This document shows, piece by piece, positions 12,951-23,456 of a stretch of 64,000 bases of DNA (position 1 is its first letter; every line of letters starts with the position of its first letter). Source of the DNA: Dioscorea cayenensis subsp. rotundata (Eukaryota > Streptophyta > Magnoliopsida > Dioscoreales > Dioscoreaceae); contig NC_052476.1 of NCBI RefSeq assembly GCF_009730915.1, forward strand, positions 20,131,257 to 20,195,256, read 5' to 3'. Both the position numbers and the translations under genes were made by a program. The notes under the pieces are model-generated. The model saw only the letters and a list, made by a program, of their open reading frames with translations. It made no database searches and had not been told where the DNA came from.

Positions 12951-14224
12951 AAGGTCTAGAAGGAATGAACCAAGATATGCAACTACCTCAAGTGGTTCAG
13001 TTAAGATTTTAAGGGTAAGGACGAAAGTAATAAGTTGATGGTTTGCTAAAATTGATTCACAAAATAGAAAATGATCTCATTATGTTGGTTGTAGGGTGCT
13101 CAAACTGAGTAGCTAATTGTTGGTAGGGAACTAGGTAGCAGGTCTTCACTTATGACAACTAAGGACTTGTTGGTAAGTTATGTTTGTAAATTATGTTTCA
13201 ACATAGTATCTTTAAATAGTTGATACTAAACTCTTACATTGTATGATTGGCAGGAATTAAGGAGAAGGAAGCTTGTTGAATTAAATGACAAGAACACATA
13301 ACCTTCTCAACATGAGGAATCAAATGAACAACCTTCATCTGCAGTAAATGAATGCCCATACTTTCCAACACAACAAAGCGGAACAAATGATCCACATGAA
13401 GCAAATCCTGAAATTTGAAGATAGTGAGCCTTCAAATGACATTTGTGATGACTTTTTTTAGGTTGTGATGTCTTTTTTTTTTGTGACACAATGTCTTTTA
13501 GGTTGTAATGTCTCCTTTGATCAGCTTCTGATCAGAAACAAGTTTTTTGCAAAGTAGATGTTCTGTGGTGTAAAATATGACTTGTTCAGTTCATCTTTGT
13601 TGAATGAAAAAAAGGATGTTACTTTCTTCCTATTGGAATAATAATATCATAATATTAAAAATTTATTAAATTAACTCAATTCAGCGTTGTTGAATTCTTG
13701 TTTTATTGGATCCTCCAAAATGAGAATGTTACTTACATTTAAGAAAACTCATGAACATCAAAACAAAATTGACATACAAACCCAAACAAAAGATACATTT
13801 TAATGCTGAGATCAGGGAAAAATCACAGGTTGACTTCATCATGCTGAATATCTCTTCAAATGAACATCTCGGCTTAGAAGTCTTCACCGGCTGACCGCTC
13901 AACTTAGAAGTCTCCACCACCTATCTTGAAGCTTTGCCGGTGATGATGTGAGGGTAAGATCCAAATCTTGGCGAGGGTTAGGGGATAAAGGATGAGGGGG
14001 ATGCTGAAGTAAGAGAGATGTCTCGGGGGAGGAGGAGATGATTGAGATGATGTCGAATTCGAGCCGGTGATGACTTCTCCGGTTGATTTTTTAGGGTTTT
14101 TTTTACCTAGTTGACATTAGGGTTCGGGGGTGAAAAGACCAATGTTCGGATCCGACATTGGTTTTATTAAAAGTATTATTTTATTCATTTTTAGTTTTTA
14201 AAATAATTTTATATTCACGAAAAT

Positions 14225-14390
14225 GCCACTTCAGACTGAGCTAACGACTCATGTGATGTTGTTCCTGAAGAGGGACTTAATTTATCTATTTTGACACGTA
14301 GAGGGACTAAAAAGATAAAATAAAAGTAGAGGGACAAAAAAGTAAGAGAGAGAAAAGTAAAGGGACTAACTGAGGTATTCTACCTAAAAA
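14225..14390 (-). repeat. Right terminal inverted repeat of MULE B
   Basis: Repeats of 'agagggact' spaced through 14,260-14,370, ending 'gaggtattctacctaa'. The same terminus, with the same 'agtccctct' spacing, forms both ends of the small element at 17,704-18,010, so they belong to one TIR family. No partner was found on the left of MULE B. Confidence 0.6.
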
Positions 14391-14554
14391 ATTTATTTGC
14401 TTGTTATACTTTGCATTATTATTTTTCAAATTTTTAGCTTTACATTATAGTACATATTATATATTTATATTTAATTAAAATTGTAATATATATATATATA
14501 TATATTATATTATTTATAACCGGGCAATCAATAAGAAGCTCTTCTATTCCTCTA

Positions 14555-16705
14555 CTTTGTTTCTCTCATTTTTGTTCTTTTATTATTATTAATAATAATT
14601 AAAATAAATGGTTCTTATTAATTTTATTTAATTTTATTTTAGTAGTGTACTCATCTATAAGGGGAAAAAAATAATAAATTTAAGTAAATTTTAAAAACCT
14701 TGATGCTAAAAACTTCGTTTCTCTCGTTTTTGTTCTCTTATTATTAATAATAAGTAAAATAAATGGTTCTTATTAATTTAATTTAGTTTTATTTTAGTAG
14801 TGTACTCATCTATAAGGAAAAAATAATAATAAATTTAATGTTTAAGTAAATTTTAAAAACCTTGATGCTAAAAACTACCCATTTCACAAAAAAAAAAACT
14901 TGGTCTATTCTTATGAATTTCAAATGAATTACACATTGTTAATGAAGTCCCAAAATTTGATAAAAACATTTTTGTCAATTTGAAATTTTCATTTATTTTA
15001 AAAAATCCTATTTAATAATAATCCTATCACCCAAAAGTTATGATAAAAGACATTTATATATGGCTGTTATAGTGTGGTTTCTATCTTTGGTTCATTCATC
15101 ATTAAAATATTAGGATAAAAATGTAAGATATTTGAGGAAACTAAATAATACCATTATAATTTAATTAAATAATTAGGTTGTTGTTAACTCTATTATAGAT
15201 GAAATCACATGGTCGACTTAGTCATTAATATTTATTAATGCACATGCAAACATCTAAATTCCTAAGTAATTACTATTTAATATGTTTATTTTTTAAGTTT
15301 TTTGTATTTGATTATTTATATACCTGTAAAACATATCATTATTAAATAATTTTTTTTTTTTAAAAAAACTAATCAATATTATAAACCCTAAGTCTTAACC
15401 CATCTCACTCGCTAGACCCTATTGATTTTTCATTGTTCTCTTAGGGGGACACCTTCTCTTAACCCAAAGGTTGATGTAGTTCCATTAATAAATATTATAC
15501 AATTATATTTTATCCTAAATAAGTTATTGCATATTTAAATTTGTATACATTGTAGCTCTTTTGTAGTTAATTATAAATTATCAAATTTTATCTCTATCAA
15601 TATCTTTATGAGATATATAACTATAACAACTATATAAACTAACATATCACAGTAGTTTTTATTTTTTATTTTTAAATTCATGTTCTTTTTATTAATAAGC
15701 CAAAACCATGCATATGCGCTTCAAATTTTTTTTTTTCATGTATACTTCTCAAAACATTTTACAGAGATGTAACTCAAATTGTAATTAAAAAAACATATGA
15801 AAAATAAATATATAATCAACATATTAAAATTAAATGTTTAAAGATATATAAAATGATGTAAAATGCATATATATATATATATACGCACTATTAATTATTA
15901 AATAATAAATGAACAATTGAATTCAAGTGTGTGTATATATACAATGCATAAGCCTGTGAGAAAAAAATCCTTATTATTAGAATGAATACATCTAATCTTT
16001 AAAATAATACTTTCTCCCTTTTTATCTGTCATAAACTCATGTTTCTTTTTATCTGTCATTTTTTAACATCAAGAAATATTTATTATTTTTTTTTCCAAAA
16101 TTATCTTAACACTCTATTCAATTCTCTTCTTGAAATTTAATATGAGAGAGGAATGTGAAGATATAAATTAAGGGTAATTTTAAAAATATAACTAATTTTT
16201 TATTAAATTATGTGAAATAACCAATTTTTTTGGTACATGAGATTCGGTTGTTTATAGACAGATAAAAAGGAACGAAGGAATAAGTGATTATTATTATTAT
16301 TAACATTGTATAAAAAAACATGAGGAAAGGGGGAAAAGTAAATTTAATCTTTAAAAAAATTAAATTTTTTTTGGAAAAACTATCTATTTCATTACAAAGC
16401 CTTCTATTCTCATGAATTTCAAATAAATGGGCTGACATTTCCAATGAGCTGTCAAAATTTAATAAAGGATATTATTGTCCATTTGAAAATTTTATTTACT
16501 TTTTTAATTTTAATTAAAATCCTCTCACTCATTCGTTGGATGTGAAGAAATTCAAAAAGTATGATAAAAATCATCTATATAATTATACATGTCTCTTCCT
16601 ATGTGGTTTATATCCTCAATTTATTCTTCATGGATATTAGAAATAAAAATTAAGATTTTGGAGGAAACTAAATAATAGTATTATGATTTAATTAATTAAA
16701 TATAG
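14555..16705. repeat. AT-rich repeat, copy B
   Basis: Collinear with copy A. The first part is itself tandemly duplicated: 'tttctctcatttttgttc' near 14,560 and 'tttctctcgtttttgttc' near 14,717, each followed by the 'aaataaatggttcttattaa' segment. The second part (15,960-16,705) matches 1740-2180, with a private insert around 16,010-16,290 that is itself a short inverted repeat ('tttttatctgtcat' / 'tttatagacagataaaaa'). No genes. Confidence 0.6.
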
Positions 16706-16787
16706 GGCCATTTTGGTTTGAGGGTCTAATACGCTATCACATTAATAAAGTACTAGGGTAATAATGTGGAATGCTTAGTGAGAGTAG

Positions 16788-17442
16788 TAGGGATGTCAAT
16801 TGGCCTTGATTTCGATGGGAAACCTGATTCCTCGTCTCGTTTAGGCCGGGGTCAGGGAATTTTTTAGGAGATCGGGACCGAGTTGGGGCCAGTGAATTTT
16901 CTCCCCACCCTGCCCCCGAAATATTAAATATTTAATTTAAATATTATGTGAATATATATTATATTTTATGTTATAAATATCTAAATAAAAATTAGAAAAA
17001 CCATATATTTATTTATTTATTTAGCAAATTATTAATAATTAAATAAATATTAGTATAAAAATTAAATAAAATTCTAAACTTATATTAACTATATTACATT
17101 TTTTAAAATTTTCTAAAATTTTGCAAATAATTTATTGGTGATTGTGTATGTTGGTATTTTGTGTTAAGTCCTATTTGTAAATGAGTTTCTCAATTATTAA
17201 AAATTTTTTTATGATAATTTTAGAAAATATTTTATAAATTTTATTTTAAATAATAATAATATTTTAATTTATTAATCGGGGCTGGGGAATCCCCGAACCT
17301 GAAAAATCCCCGCTAGGATGGGGACGGAAAAAAAAATCTCCATATTCGAGTTCGGAGGCGGGTTCAGGGATGGGAGTATAATTTCAGGGTCGGGGCCAAG
17401 GAATGTATCCCCTGGTGAATCCCCACCCCGTTGACATCTCTC
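16788..17442. mobile_element. hAT-like MITE with TAGGGATGTCAA terminus
   Basis: Left 'tagggatgtcaattgg', right (reverse complement) 'agagatgtcaacgggg'. GC-rich ends with 'ggggaatccccg'-type palindromes and an AT-rich middle. The candidate 8-bp target duplication matches at only 6 of 8 positions ('agagtagt' / 'aaactagt'). Non-coding. Confidence 0.5.
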
Positions 17443-17703
17443 AAACTAGTTTGGCATGGTAACAAATTTTCAAAATACTTCTAAACTTAAAAATTCCAAC
17501 AATTTTAAAACTGGAATAAATTTTTTAATAAAATACAATTAAAAATATAGACCAAAATCAATATATATCAGCTATAACACAGTTAATACACATAATTATG
17601 AATAAAACAAGTAACTATCAGCGTCATAGATTGCAAAAGGAGGAGAGTAGTTAGTGTTTTAATATGTGAAAATATGGTGATAAATGAAAAATTTTCATTA
17701 AAA

Positions 17704-18010
17704 ATTAGTTATAATATCTTAATTGATCTTTCTACTTTTCATCTCTCTTCCCTTTTGGTCTCTCTACTCAGATATACACCCCACTAATCCCTCTACCCAT
17801 GATCCAATTTAGTCACTCTACCTTTAATCTCTTCTCATCTAGTCCCTCTACTTTTGAAAATACAACCAATAATTGGCTTTATTTTTAGATTAGAAGAGAC
17901 TAAGTAGGATCATTTTCAAGAGTAAAGGGACTATTTAGGAGCATTTCTGAGTAGAGGGATCAAAAGAGAAGAGAGAAAAATAGAGGGACCAATTCGGGTA
18001 TTATACCTAA
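17704..18010. mobile_element. Foldback MITE sharing the MULE B terminus
   Basis: Nearly its whole length is an inverted repeat: left 'ttagttataatatcttaatt' with 'tctctctactcag', right (reverse complement) 'ttaggtataatacccgaatt' with 'tccctctactcag'. 'agtccctctac' motifs recur in both arms. No coding. A clear 9-bp target duplication could not be picked out in the A/T-rich flanks. Likely mobilised by the MULE B type of transposase. Confidence 0.65.
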
Positions 18011-18329
18011 AAATTATATTATAAAAGTAATTGTAAAATTATCAAAAAAAAATTTACGGGGAATTATCTTCACTGAATAATCCAATCCCGACAACTATTT
18101 TTAGTAATAATATTATTATCAAATGACTTAGTAATATTTTACTATTGTGATTTTCATATGACCATTATTATTATTGTGCTACAGTTCTAAATACAGTAAT
18201 ATGTGCATGTATAAAATAATGTTTAGGAATATTTTCACGTTACCTCGAATCAAATAATTCTAAATCATATGAATATTCCTTAAATCTAATAAGTGGAATA
18301 GGCCTGTTGGAACCATTCATGTGCTATTT

Positions 18330-18568
18330 CGTAAGTAGATCTTTTTTTATCATCATTTAATATATTTTTGTAAATTTAACTGTACCTTTATATATATATA
18401 TATATACTAATAAAAATAGAAATTGTTACATGCTCAAAGCTCTTTAATAGTTAATCATAGATTATTAAAATTTATCTTTCTCAATATCCATATTACTTAC
18501 ATATTTTAAAAAAAATATATAAATAGTTATAAATAAAAAATTAAAAATATATTAAAAAAATCCGTGAC

Positions 18569-18599
<31 letters not shown>

Positions 18600-18708
18600 A
18601 TATTTACCTTGTGCAAAGAAAAAAGACAAATAATAATTCTTCTAAATGCAGTTTATATGTTTTTGAGGTTTTTTTTTTATTCTTTAAAATTCAAGTCTTT
18701 TAAATTAA
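18330..18708. repeat. AT-rich repeat, copy C, left part
   Basis: Segment with 'gctctttaatagttaatcat' (about 18,443) and 'tctcaatatccatat' matching copy B near 15,555-15,610. Contains a 12-unit (AT)n run at 18,575-18,599. It ends exactly at the 9-bp target duplication of the inserted MULE (18,700-18,708). Confidence 0.5.
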
Positions 18709-19247
18709 GGGAAAATTACTGTTTGTCTCTCATGATATTCAAAAATCCCTAAAAACCCCCTCCAACTTTTGCACACCCCGGACAACCCTTCTGTTATAGT
18801 TTAAATTCCCTTTTACCACCTATCAGTCACTTGAAGTGGGGTCCATGTTATGAAATTCCATTTTTGCCCTTGCAAATGGTGGGAAAAATACCGCCCAATC
18901 ACATCATATCCGACCTTTATGCATACAATTGTGCATTTTTTTTTGCCTTCCTGCTTGCTTTTTGTCAAATAAAGTTTAGAAGGCTCATTACATCTTCTTC
19001 TTCTTATTGTTGTTCTTCTTCTTCACTTCATTTGGTTTGTTCGATTTGAGTTCTCCCGGTTTCCCGATAAGGTGAGAATTTCTTTGTTGCTCTCAGTTTG
19101 ATCATTCTGCGGGAAGGGAGTAACAACTTATAAAAATGCATGGCTGTTATGGAGAGTTTTTGTGCTATTGCTAGATACAACGGGGAGGGACGAGTGCTAA
19201 TGTTCATGGCGCTGACTTCTTGGGAATCAGTGTTAGCTGAGTGAGCG

Positions 19248-19889
19248 ATGGGTCTTGATATTTCCCGTGTCAGAGTGAAGTTTATCACACCCCATGGACA
19301 TAAAACGGTTTGTCCAGTAAAAAACGAGGTTGACTTCCAGCGCATGTGTCATGTGTATTCCATCTTCAAATGCGCTGTAGTCGATCTTATTGTTGAGACA
19401 GATGATGTGCCATTGTCATATCCTACTGAAATCGATTTCTTCTCATTGTAAAGTTCTTCTCTTTTATGTTTATGTAGTTGTAGAAGTTAATTATTGTTTA
19501 ATTATCCCATTTACCTTTTAAATATATTACGTTACCATTTACATGTTGCTTTCTCCGCTTAAATTATTTTGTTTCTGTTTAAATATTTGCTTTACCGTTT
19601 AAATTATTTACTTACCATTTAAATATTTTTGTTACCATTTAAAACATGTTTAGTTACCGTTTAAACCTTTTATGTTTCCGTTTAAAACATTAACCTTTTC
19701 CGTTTAAACTGAAGTGTTGGCAGGAATTCGAATTCTGCGAGCACTCGCATTCCACCTCATAGCGATCCTGACGGTGTGGCATGCCTTCCTTCGTCGTCAG
19801 ATCATTCTGAAGCGTTGTTGTTAGATATCGAACAATGTTTTAAAGGCGTTTTCAACCGTAGATCTTGCAATGAAACTGTCGCCGACTAG
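19248..19889 (+). pseudogene. Truncated MULE-type N-terminal gene (2 exons, 121 aa)
   Basis: Exon 1 is 19,248-19,447 ('MGLDISRVRVKFITPHGHKT', then 'CHVYSIFKCAVVDLIVET'); donor GTAAAG; exon 2 is 19,724-19,889 after 'tggcag', staying in frame to a TAG stop. The first domain resembles the beta-rich N-terminal region placed ahead of MuDR domains in plant MULE proteins (my recognition, not searched). No MuDR or MULE catalytic domain follows: the sequence passes straight into periodic repeats and the opposite-strand protease. It could be a gene truncated by internal deletion, or a short accessory gene. Preceded by a TTC-rich leader at about 18,990-19,030. Confidence 0.5.
19500..19715 (+). repeat. 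Degenerate 20-22 bp tandem array in the MULE intron
   Basis: About ten units of the form 'ttaccgtttaaatattt', with variants 'ttaccatttaaa', 'tttccgtttaaa' and 'tttctgtttaaat', filling most of the intron between the two exons of the truncated MULE gene. The unit is A/T-rich around an invariant TTTAAA core. Confidence 0.8.
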
Positions 19890-19959
19890 GCATTGTAAAT
19901 AAACAATTATTTAAAAAAAATAACTTATTTGAGTGTCAACTTCTGATAACAGAGATATT

Positions 19960-20960
19960 GCCGTTTAAACGTTTTACTTAAACATTTTGAGAATCAAAAA
20001 TAGTATTGTAAATAAATAAAAAGTTATACAAAAACTGTAAAAATTTACACAGTGACAACGATATTTAAACAATAACAAAGATATTTAAACAAAGACAATG
20101 ATTTTTTAAACATTGAGACACTTTTATTTAAACGTTAACTTCGAAAAATAAATATAAAACTAAGAATTTAAATAGAGACAAAGATATTTAAACAAAAACT
20201 ATGATATGTAAATGATATACAATGTTATTTACACGGTAACTATATTGTACAATATTATATATTAATCTTTTTTCTCCCCAGTCAACGAATCCTCTTTTCA
20301 GTGATGCCGGCTGCGCTCCATTCCTTAAGTATGCGGGTAACATACTTTAAGCGCAAGTAAGGGACGTCTGCTTACGGTAGCCGTAGTTTTTCACCGTCGA
20401 GCAGCTGTTCGATAAACCACATGACGTAGACGGCGCAGTCGACACTTCCTTGTTTCTGCCTTGGGGTGTCAGTGTCGTGAACAAGTGGATAGGCTAGAGT
20501 CGCCGATTCGCCGAGGTCCATATCGACACAATAGTAGAATAGTCTCCGCTGTCGAAATTTAAAATTTGATGTTAGAATCCCGACTAAAATAGCACTATTT
20601 ATAAAACTCTAGTTATCAAAGCACTTACCATCTCTCCGACGTCTCTGTAGCATCGCCCATTAACTAGGTTGGCCGCTATAATCACAAAGCCTGTGACAAT
20701 AAATCATATATTAAACAGTATTCAGACAAATTTAAGCAGAAAGTAAACTTTTTTAAACGGTAAACTAAATTCTTAGACGGAGATATAAATATTTAAACAG
20801 AAAACTCACATTTTAAACAGAAACAACAATTGTTAAACATATACATCAAATGTTTAAATACAATCCTATTACTTAAATGAAAACCTCATTTTAAAACTGT
20901 AACCATATCAATGTAAAGGGAAAACCTACATTGTAAACATTATATAGCATAACAATCGAA
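19960..20960 (-). repeat. Same 20-bp motif, inverted, around the Ulp1 exons
   Basis: At 19,960-20,240 and again at 20,700-20,960 the reverse complement of the 'ttaccgtttaaa' unit recurs at roughly 20-bp steps ('atttaaacagaaac', 'tttaaacggtaaac', 'atatttaaacaaaaac'). The motif therefore has the same orientation relative to the protease gene (-) as it does to the MULE gene (+). Confidence 0.7.
20282..20690 (-). pseudogene. Ulp1-like (C48) SUMO protease, C-terminal remnant
   Basis: Two exons on the minus strand: 20,690-20,629 ('FVIIAANLVNGRCYRDVGEM', acceptor CAG, donor GTAAGT) and 20,548-20,282. The second has 'QGSVDCAVYVMWFIEQLLDG', matching the Gln-x(n)-Asp-Cys-Gly block around the catalytic Cys of Ulp1/SENP proteases, here with Ala in place of Gly. 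An in-frame TAA follows 'LRLP' and then 'DVPYLRLKYVTRILKEW' continues in the same frame to TGA, so the gene is broken by one stop. The segment with the catalytic His/Asp was not found upstream. The family removes or matures SUMO; here it is transposon cargo. Confidence 0.65.
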
Positions 20961-21403
20961 AAATCTCTTTCGATTGTGTACACAGAGGAAAATGAAAACC
21001 AAAACAAAACCCTTAGCCGATGAATCTCCCTACAGACTTCAATATCATCCAATAAAAACAGTAACCGCAAAATAACACCGAAAAATCTCGTTTTCTAAAG
21101 AATTGTTTAAAAAAAACCCATAAACACAACTTCTTCAACGGCGTCTACATCGGTTCAATACCTTAGACTGCGAGCTGATGAAATGCCGAATATTTGAGTT
21201 GGAATTCTTCTCTGAACAATAGTGGAACGCGAAGTTCTTCTTCGAGACAAGGATGCCCAGACAGAGACAATTTTGGAAATGGAAAAGCTGAAGAGGCAAA
21301 GAGAGAAAAATAAAGTATAACCGGCGCCAGTATTGATTGTCTCTAGGGATTACCCAAAACAATAACCCCACACTCCCTTTCAAACCGAACACATGATTAC
21401 AGC

Positions 21404-22545
21404 TAGAGGGGGGCACGGGCCGTCAATCCGTAACCGGCCCGCACTGTAGCGGGTCCGATTTTCTCAACCCGGCGAACCGGCGGGTCAACCCGCCGGTTTG
21501 ACCGCCGAGTCAACCCGGCAGGTCGCACACTGAGTTAACCCGCCGGGTTGCTATTCTTTCTCAAAAAAATTTCATAATAAAATTGCCTCTCCACATATTT
21601 GAACCCTTGACCTCTATTAACTTAAAGTGATGCACTAACCAACTCCACCAAGTTTAATCAGTTGACCATTATTATAGATTTATATATATATATATGTATA
21701 TAATTGTTAGACATCGTTAATTGTAAAACATATTTATGTGTATTTTGTGCTTATAAACATAGATTTAACACAAGTAAACATGTGTTGGACTTAACAAATT
21801 CTTAATTATTTTCATCGAAATATAAATTTATATAAATAATTAAAAGTGTGTTTTAGTATTATTTTTTTTTAAAAAAAAAGGGCGACGAGCATATGTTTTT
21901 ATGGCATGTCAATGCGGGGTGCAACATCACTCTTGAATTATTTTTTTCAACGAATATTTGAACCCTCACCACTCCGTACATTAGACAAGAGGCTTATTAT
22001 TTTTTCATCGACAAACATAAATAAGTATAAAAAATAACTCCTTAGAATTTAAGACCAAAAGTAAAACTTAGATAGATCTTAATAGATATATAGATAAATA
22101 AGTGTGTGACAACTCTAATAAAAAATTAAAGAACTAATATTTATCACATTAAAAAAATTGTACATACAGTTTAATTAGATAGATAAATGAATTTAATGAA
22201 ATATTTTTTTGCTCAAAATTATTTTCAAATTTTTTAAGTTGTCCTGACTTTATCTAATTCATAAGAATTTTATTTTTCAAAATTATTTAAAAAACTTAAT
22301 ATAAAATATAATTTAATTTGTTTTAACAACCATGATAGAAAAACATTGTTGAAAGGATGGTTAGGAGGTGGGAAACTTTATGAAGTGGCCCATGTTCGAT
22401 TTCATTTCAATTATTTTGAATTTTTAATATTTTAATATAATAATTAATAAAATCAAAAAAATTACCGGGCCGGGTCCGGGTCGGTTTCAGCCGACCCGTG
22501 ACCCGCCGGGTTGGGCCCGGTTAATCGGCCCAGTGCCCATATCTA
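21404..22545. mobile_element. hAT-like non-autonomous element nested in the Ulp1-MULE
   Basis: Left end 'tagaggggggcacgggcc', right end (reverse complement) 'tagatatgggcactgggcc'. Target duplication 'attacagc' (21,396-21,403) and 'gttacagc' (22,546-22,553), 7 of 8 identical. The ends are GC-rich with repeated 'cccgccgg'; the interior is AT-rich and non-coding. No transposase. Confidence 0.85.
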
Positions 22546-22691
22546 GTTACAGCCGGTTACAACTTTTGGGGGTTTGAAAATCATTGACTTTAAAATAAAG
22601 GTGTTTTTAGGGATTGCCAAATTAAGGGAGTATTTTTGGTAATATTGTAAAGTTATGATTTTTTTTTTTTGGCAATTTCTACTTAAATTAA

Positions 22692-22942
22692 TAGGAATAA
22701 AAAAGATCAAGGTTTTCCGTTGACTTGCCTATGCATTGCGTGGCAAATTCCTATTGGTTGTTCGATCTATTCTATATATATACATACATATGTGTATATA
22801 TTGTATAAAATTCATTTATTATTTTTTTTATTAAATAGTAAATGGTTAATTGAAACCAACCATGTGTCCATATATATATATATATATATATATGTGTCTA
22901 AAAAAGAAAAAATTCTTCTATAAATTCATATTATTTTATTAC

Positions 22943-22960
<18 letters not shown>
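22692..22960. repeat. AT-rich repeat, copy C, right part
   Basis: Resumes copy C after the Ulp1-MULE: 'ggcaaattcctattggttgt' (22,742) matches copy A near 1250. Followed by (AT)n runs at 22,873-22,893, 22,950-22,972 and 23,010-23,042. 22,961-23,385 is AT-rich spacer upstream of the lipase gene with no gene seen. Confidence 0.55.
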
Positions 22961-22973
<13 letters not shown>

Positions 22974-23009
22974 GGAATAGCTATCCAACATAGTCCCTTA
23001 TTAATTTGA

Positions 23010-23053
<44 letters not shown>

Positions 23054-23385
23054 ATATCTAATTTAGAATGATTCAAATAGATGTTCAAAAATAGAATTTT
23101 TAACATGGTTTGCTAAATCCTAGTAATGTTTATCCAACAATCCCACCTAAAACCACCTAAAACATTACCAACTTTAACATTTAAAAATAAAAAATAAAAA
23201 TAAAAAAACAAAACAAAACATAAACTAGATTCATTAACTCTGACCACATTAGAATGACCCACAAGTCTTCCCTAGTGTTTTTCAAAAAAGCTAACCCACC
23301 CTTCCAACCAAGAAGAACAGCCCCATCTGTGATGTTATGGATGAACAACCTCTATGGAAACTCTTCAACATTAACTTGTTATTCA

Positions 23386-23404
23386 TATATATATATATAT
23401 ATAA
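23386..23404 (+). promoter_or_regulatory. TATA-type promoter element of the GDSL gene
   Basis: 'catatatatatatatataaa' lies about 55-70 bp upstream of the start codon, the usual spacing for a plant TATA box plus a short leader. Many AT runs occur here, so the exact box is uncertain. Confidence 0.5.
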
Positions 23405-23456
23405 ACTTTATAACATGATTGTTATCAAGTGTTTGTTCTAATAATACAAAGTTCAA

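Larger units (their letters stand above)
8701..14390 (+). mobile_element. Mutator-like element B (degenerate)
   Basis: Second MULE, same orientation as A, with its own transposase remnant and a visible right terminus (14,225-14,390) but no visible left terminus. It contains a nested hAT-like element (9177-10,393). 3' exons run to about 13.4 kb ('caacatgaggaatcaaatga' region), then about 800 bp of non-coding, partly GC-rich sub-terminal sequence. The left border given is only where coding remains begin. Confidence 0.6.
16706..18260. mobile_element. Possible PIF/Harbinger-like element with nested insertions
   Basis: Left end 'gggccattttggtttgaggg' resembles Tourist/Harbinger termini. The right side, read in reverse ('tatttgattcgaggtaac' near 18,240), is a plausible diverged partner. 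It encloses two further small elements. No transposase. The border assignment is weak; it may be unrelated AT-rich DNA. Confidence 0.3.
18709..22682. mobile_element. MULE carrying a captured Ulp1-like protease (KI/CUMULE-like)
   Basis: Flanked by a perfect 9-bp duplication 'ttaaattaa' (18,700-18,708 and 22,683-22,691), the Mutator signature. Inverted ends share 'aaaattac'/'aaattgcc' and then the phrase 'atccctaaaaaccccc' / 'atccctaaaaacacc'. Inside: a truncated MULE-type N-terminal gene (+), a C48 protease remnant (-), introns full of short periodic repeats, and a nested hAT-like element (21,404-22,545). The MULE catalytic domain is absent, so it is non-autonomous. Plant MULEs that carry Ulp1-like genes are known (Kaonashi in Arabidopsis, CUMULE in melon); this looks like a decayed relative. 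Confidence 0.8.

Noticed and set aside
18831..19345. Open frames around the leader of the Ulp1-MULE on both strands
   Set aside because: Driven by TTC-rich leader and TIR sequence; the spliced 121-residue frame at 19,248-19,889 explains the region better.
22873..23045. Long (AT)n runs as a replication origin or matrix attachment signal
   Set aside because: Such runs recur all over the window (for example 1499, 18,575, 37,859) and nothing specific marks these.
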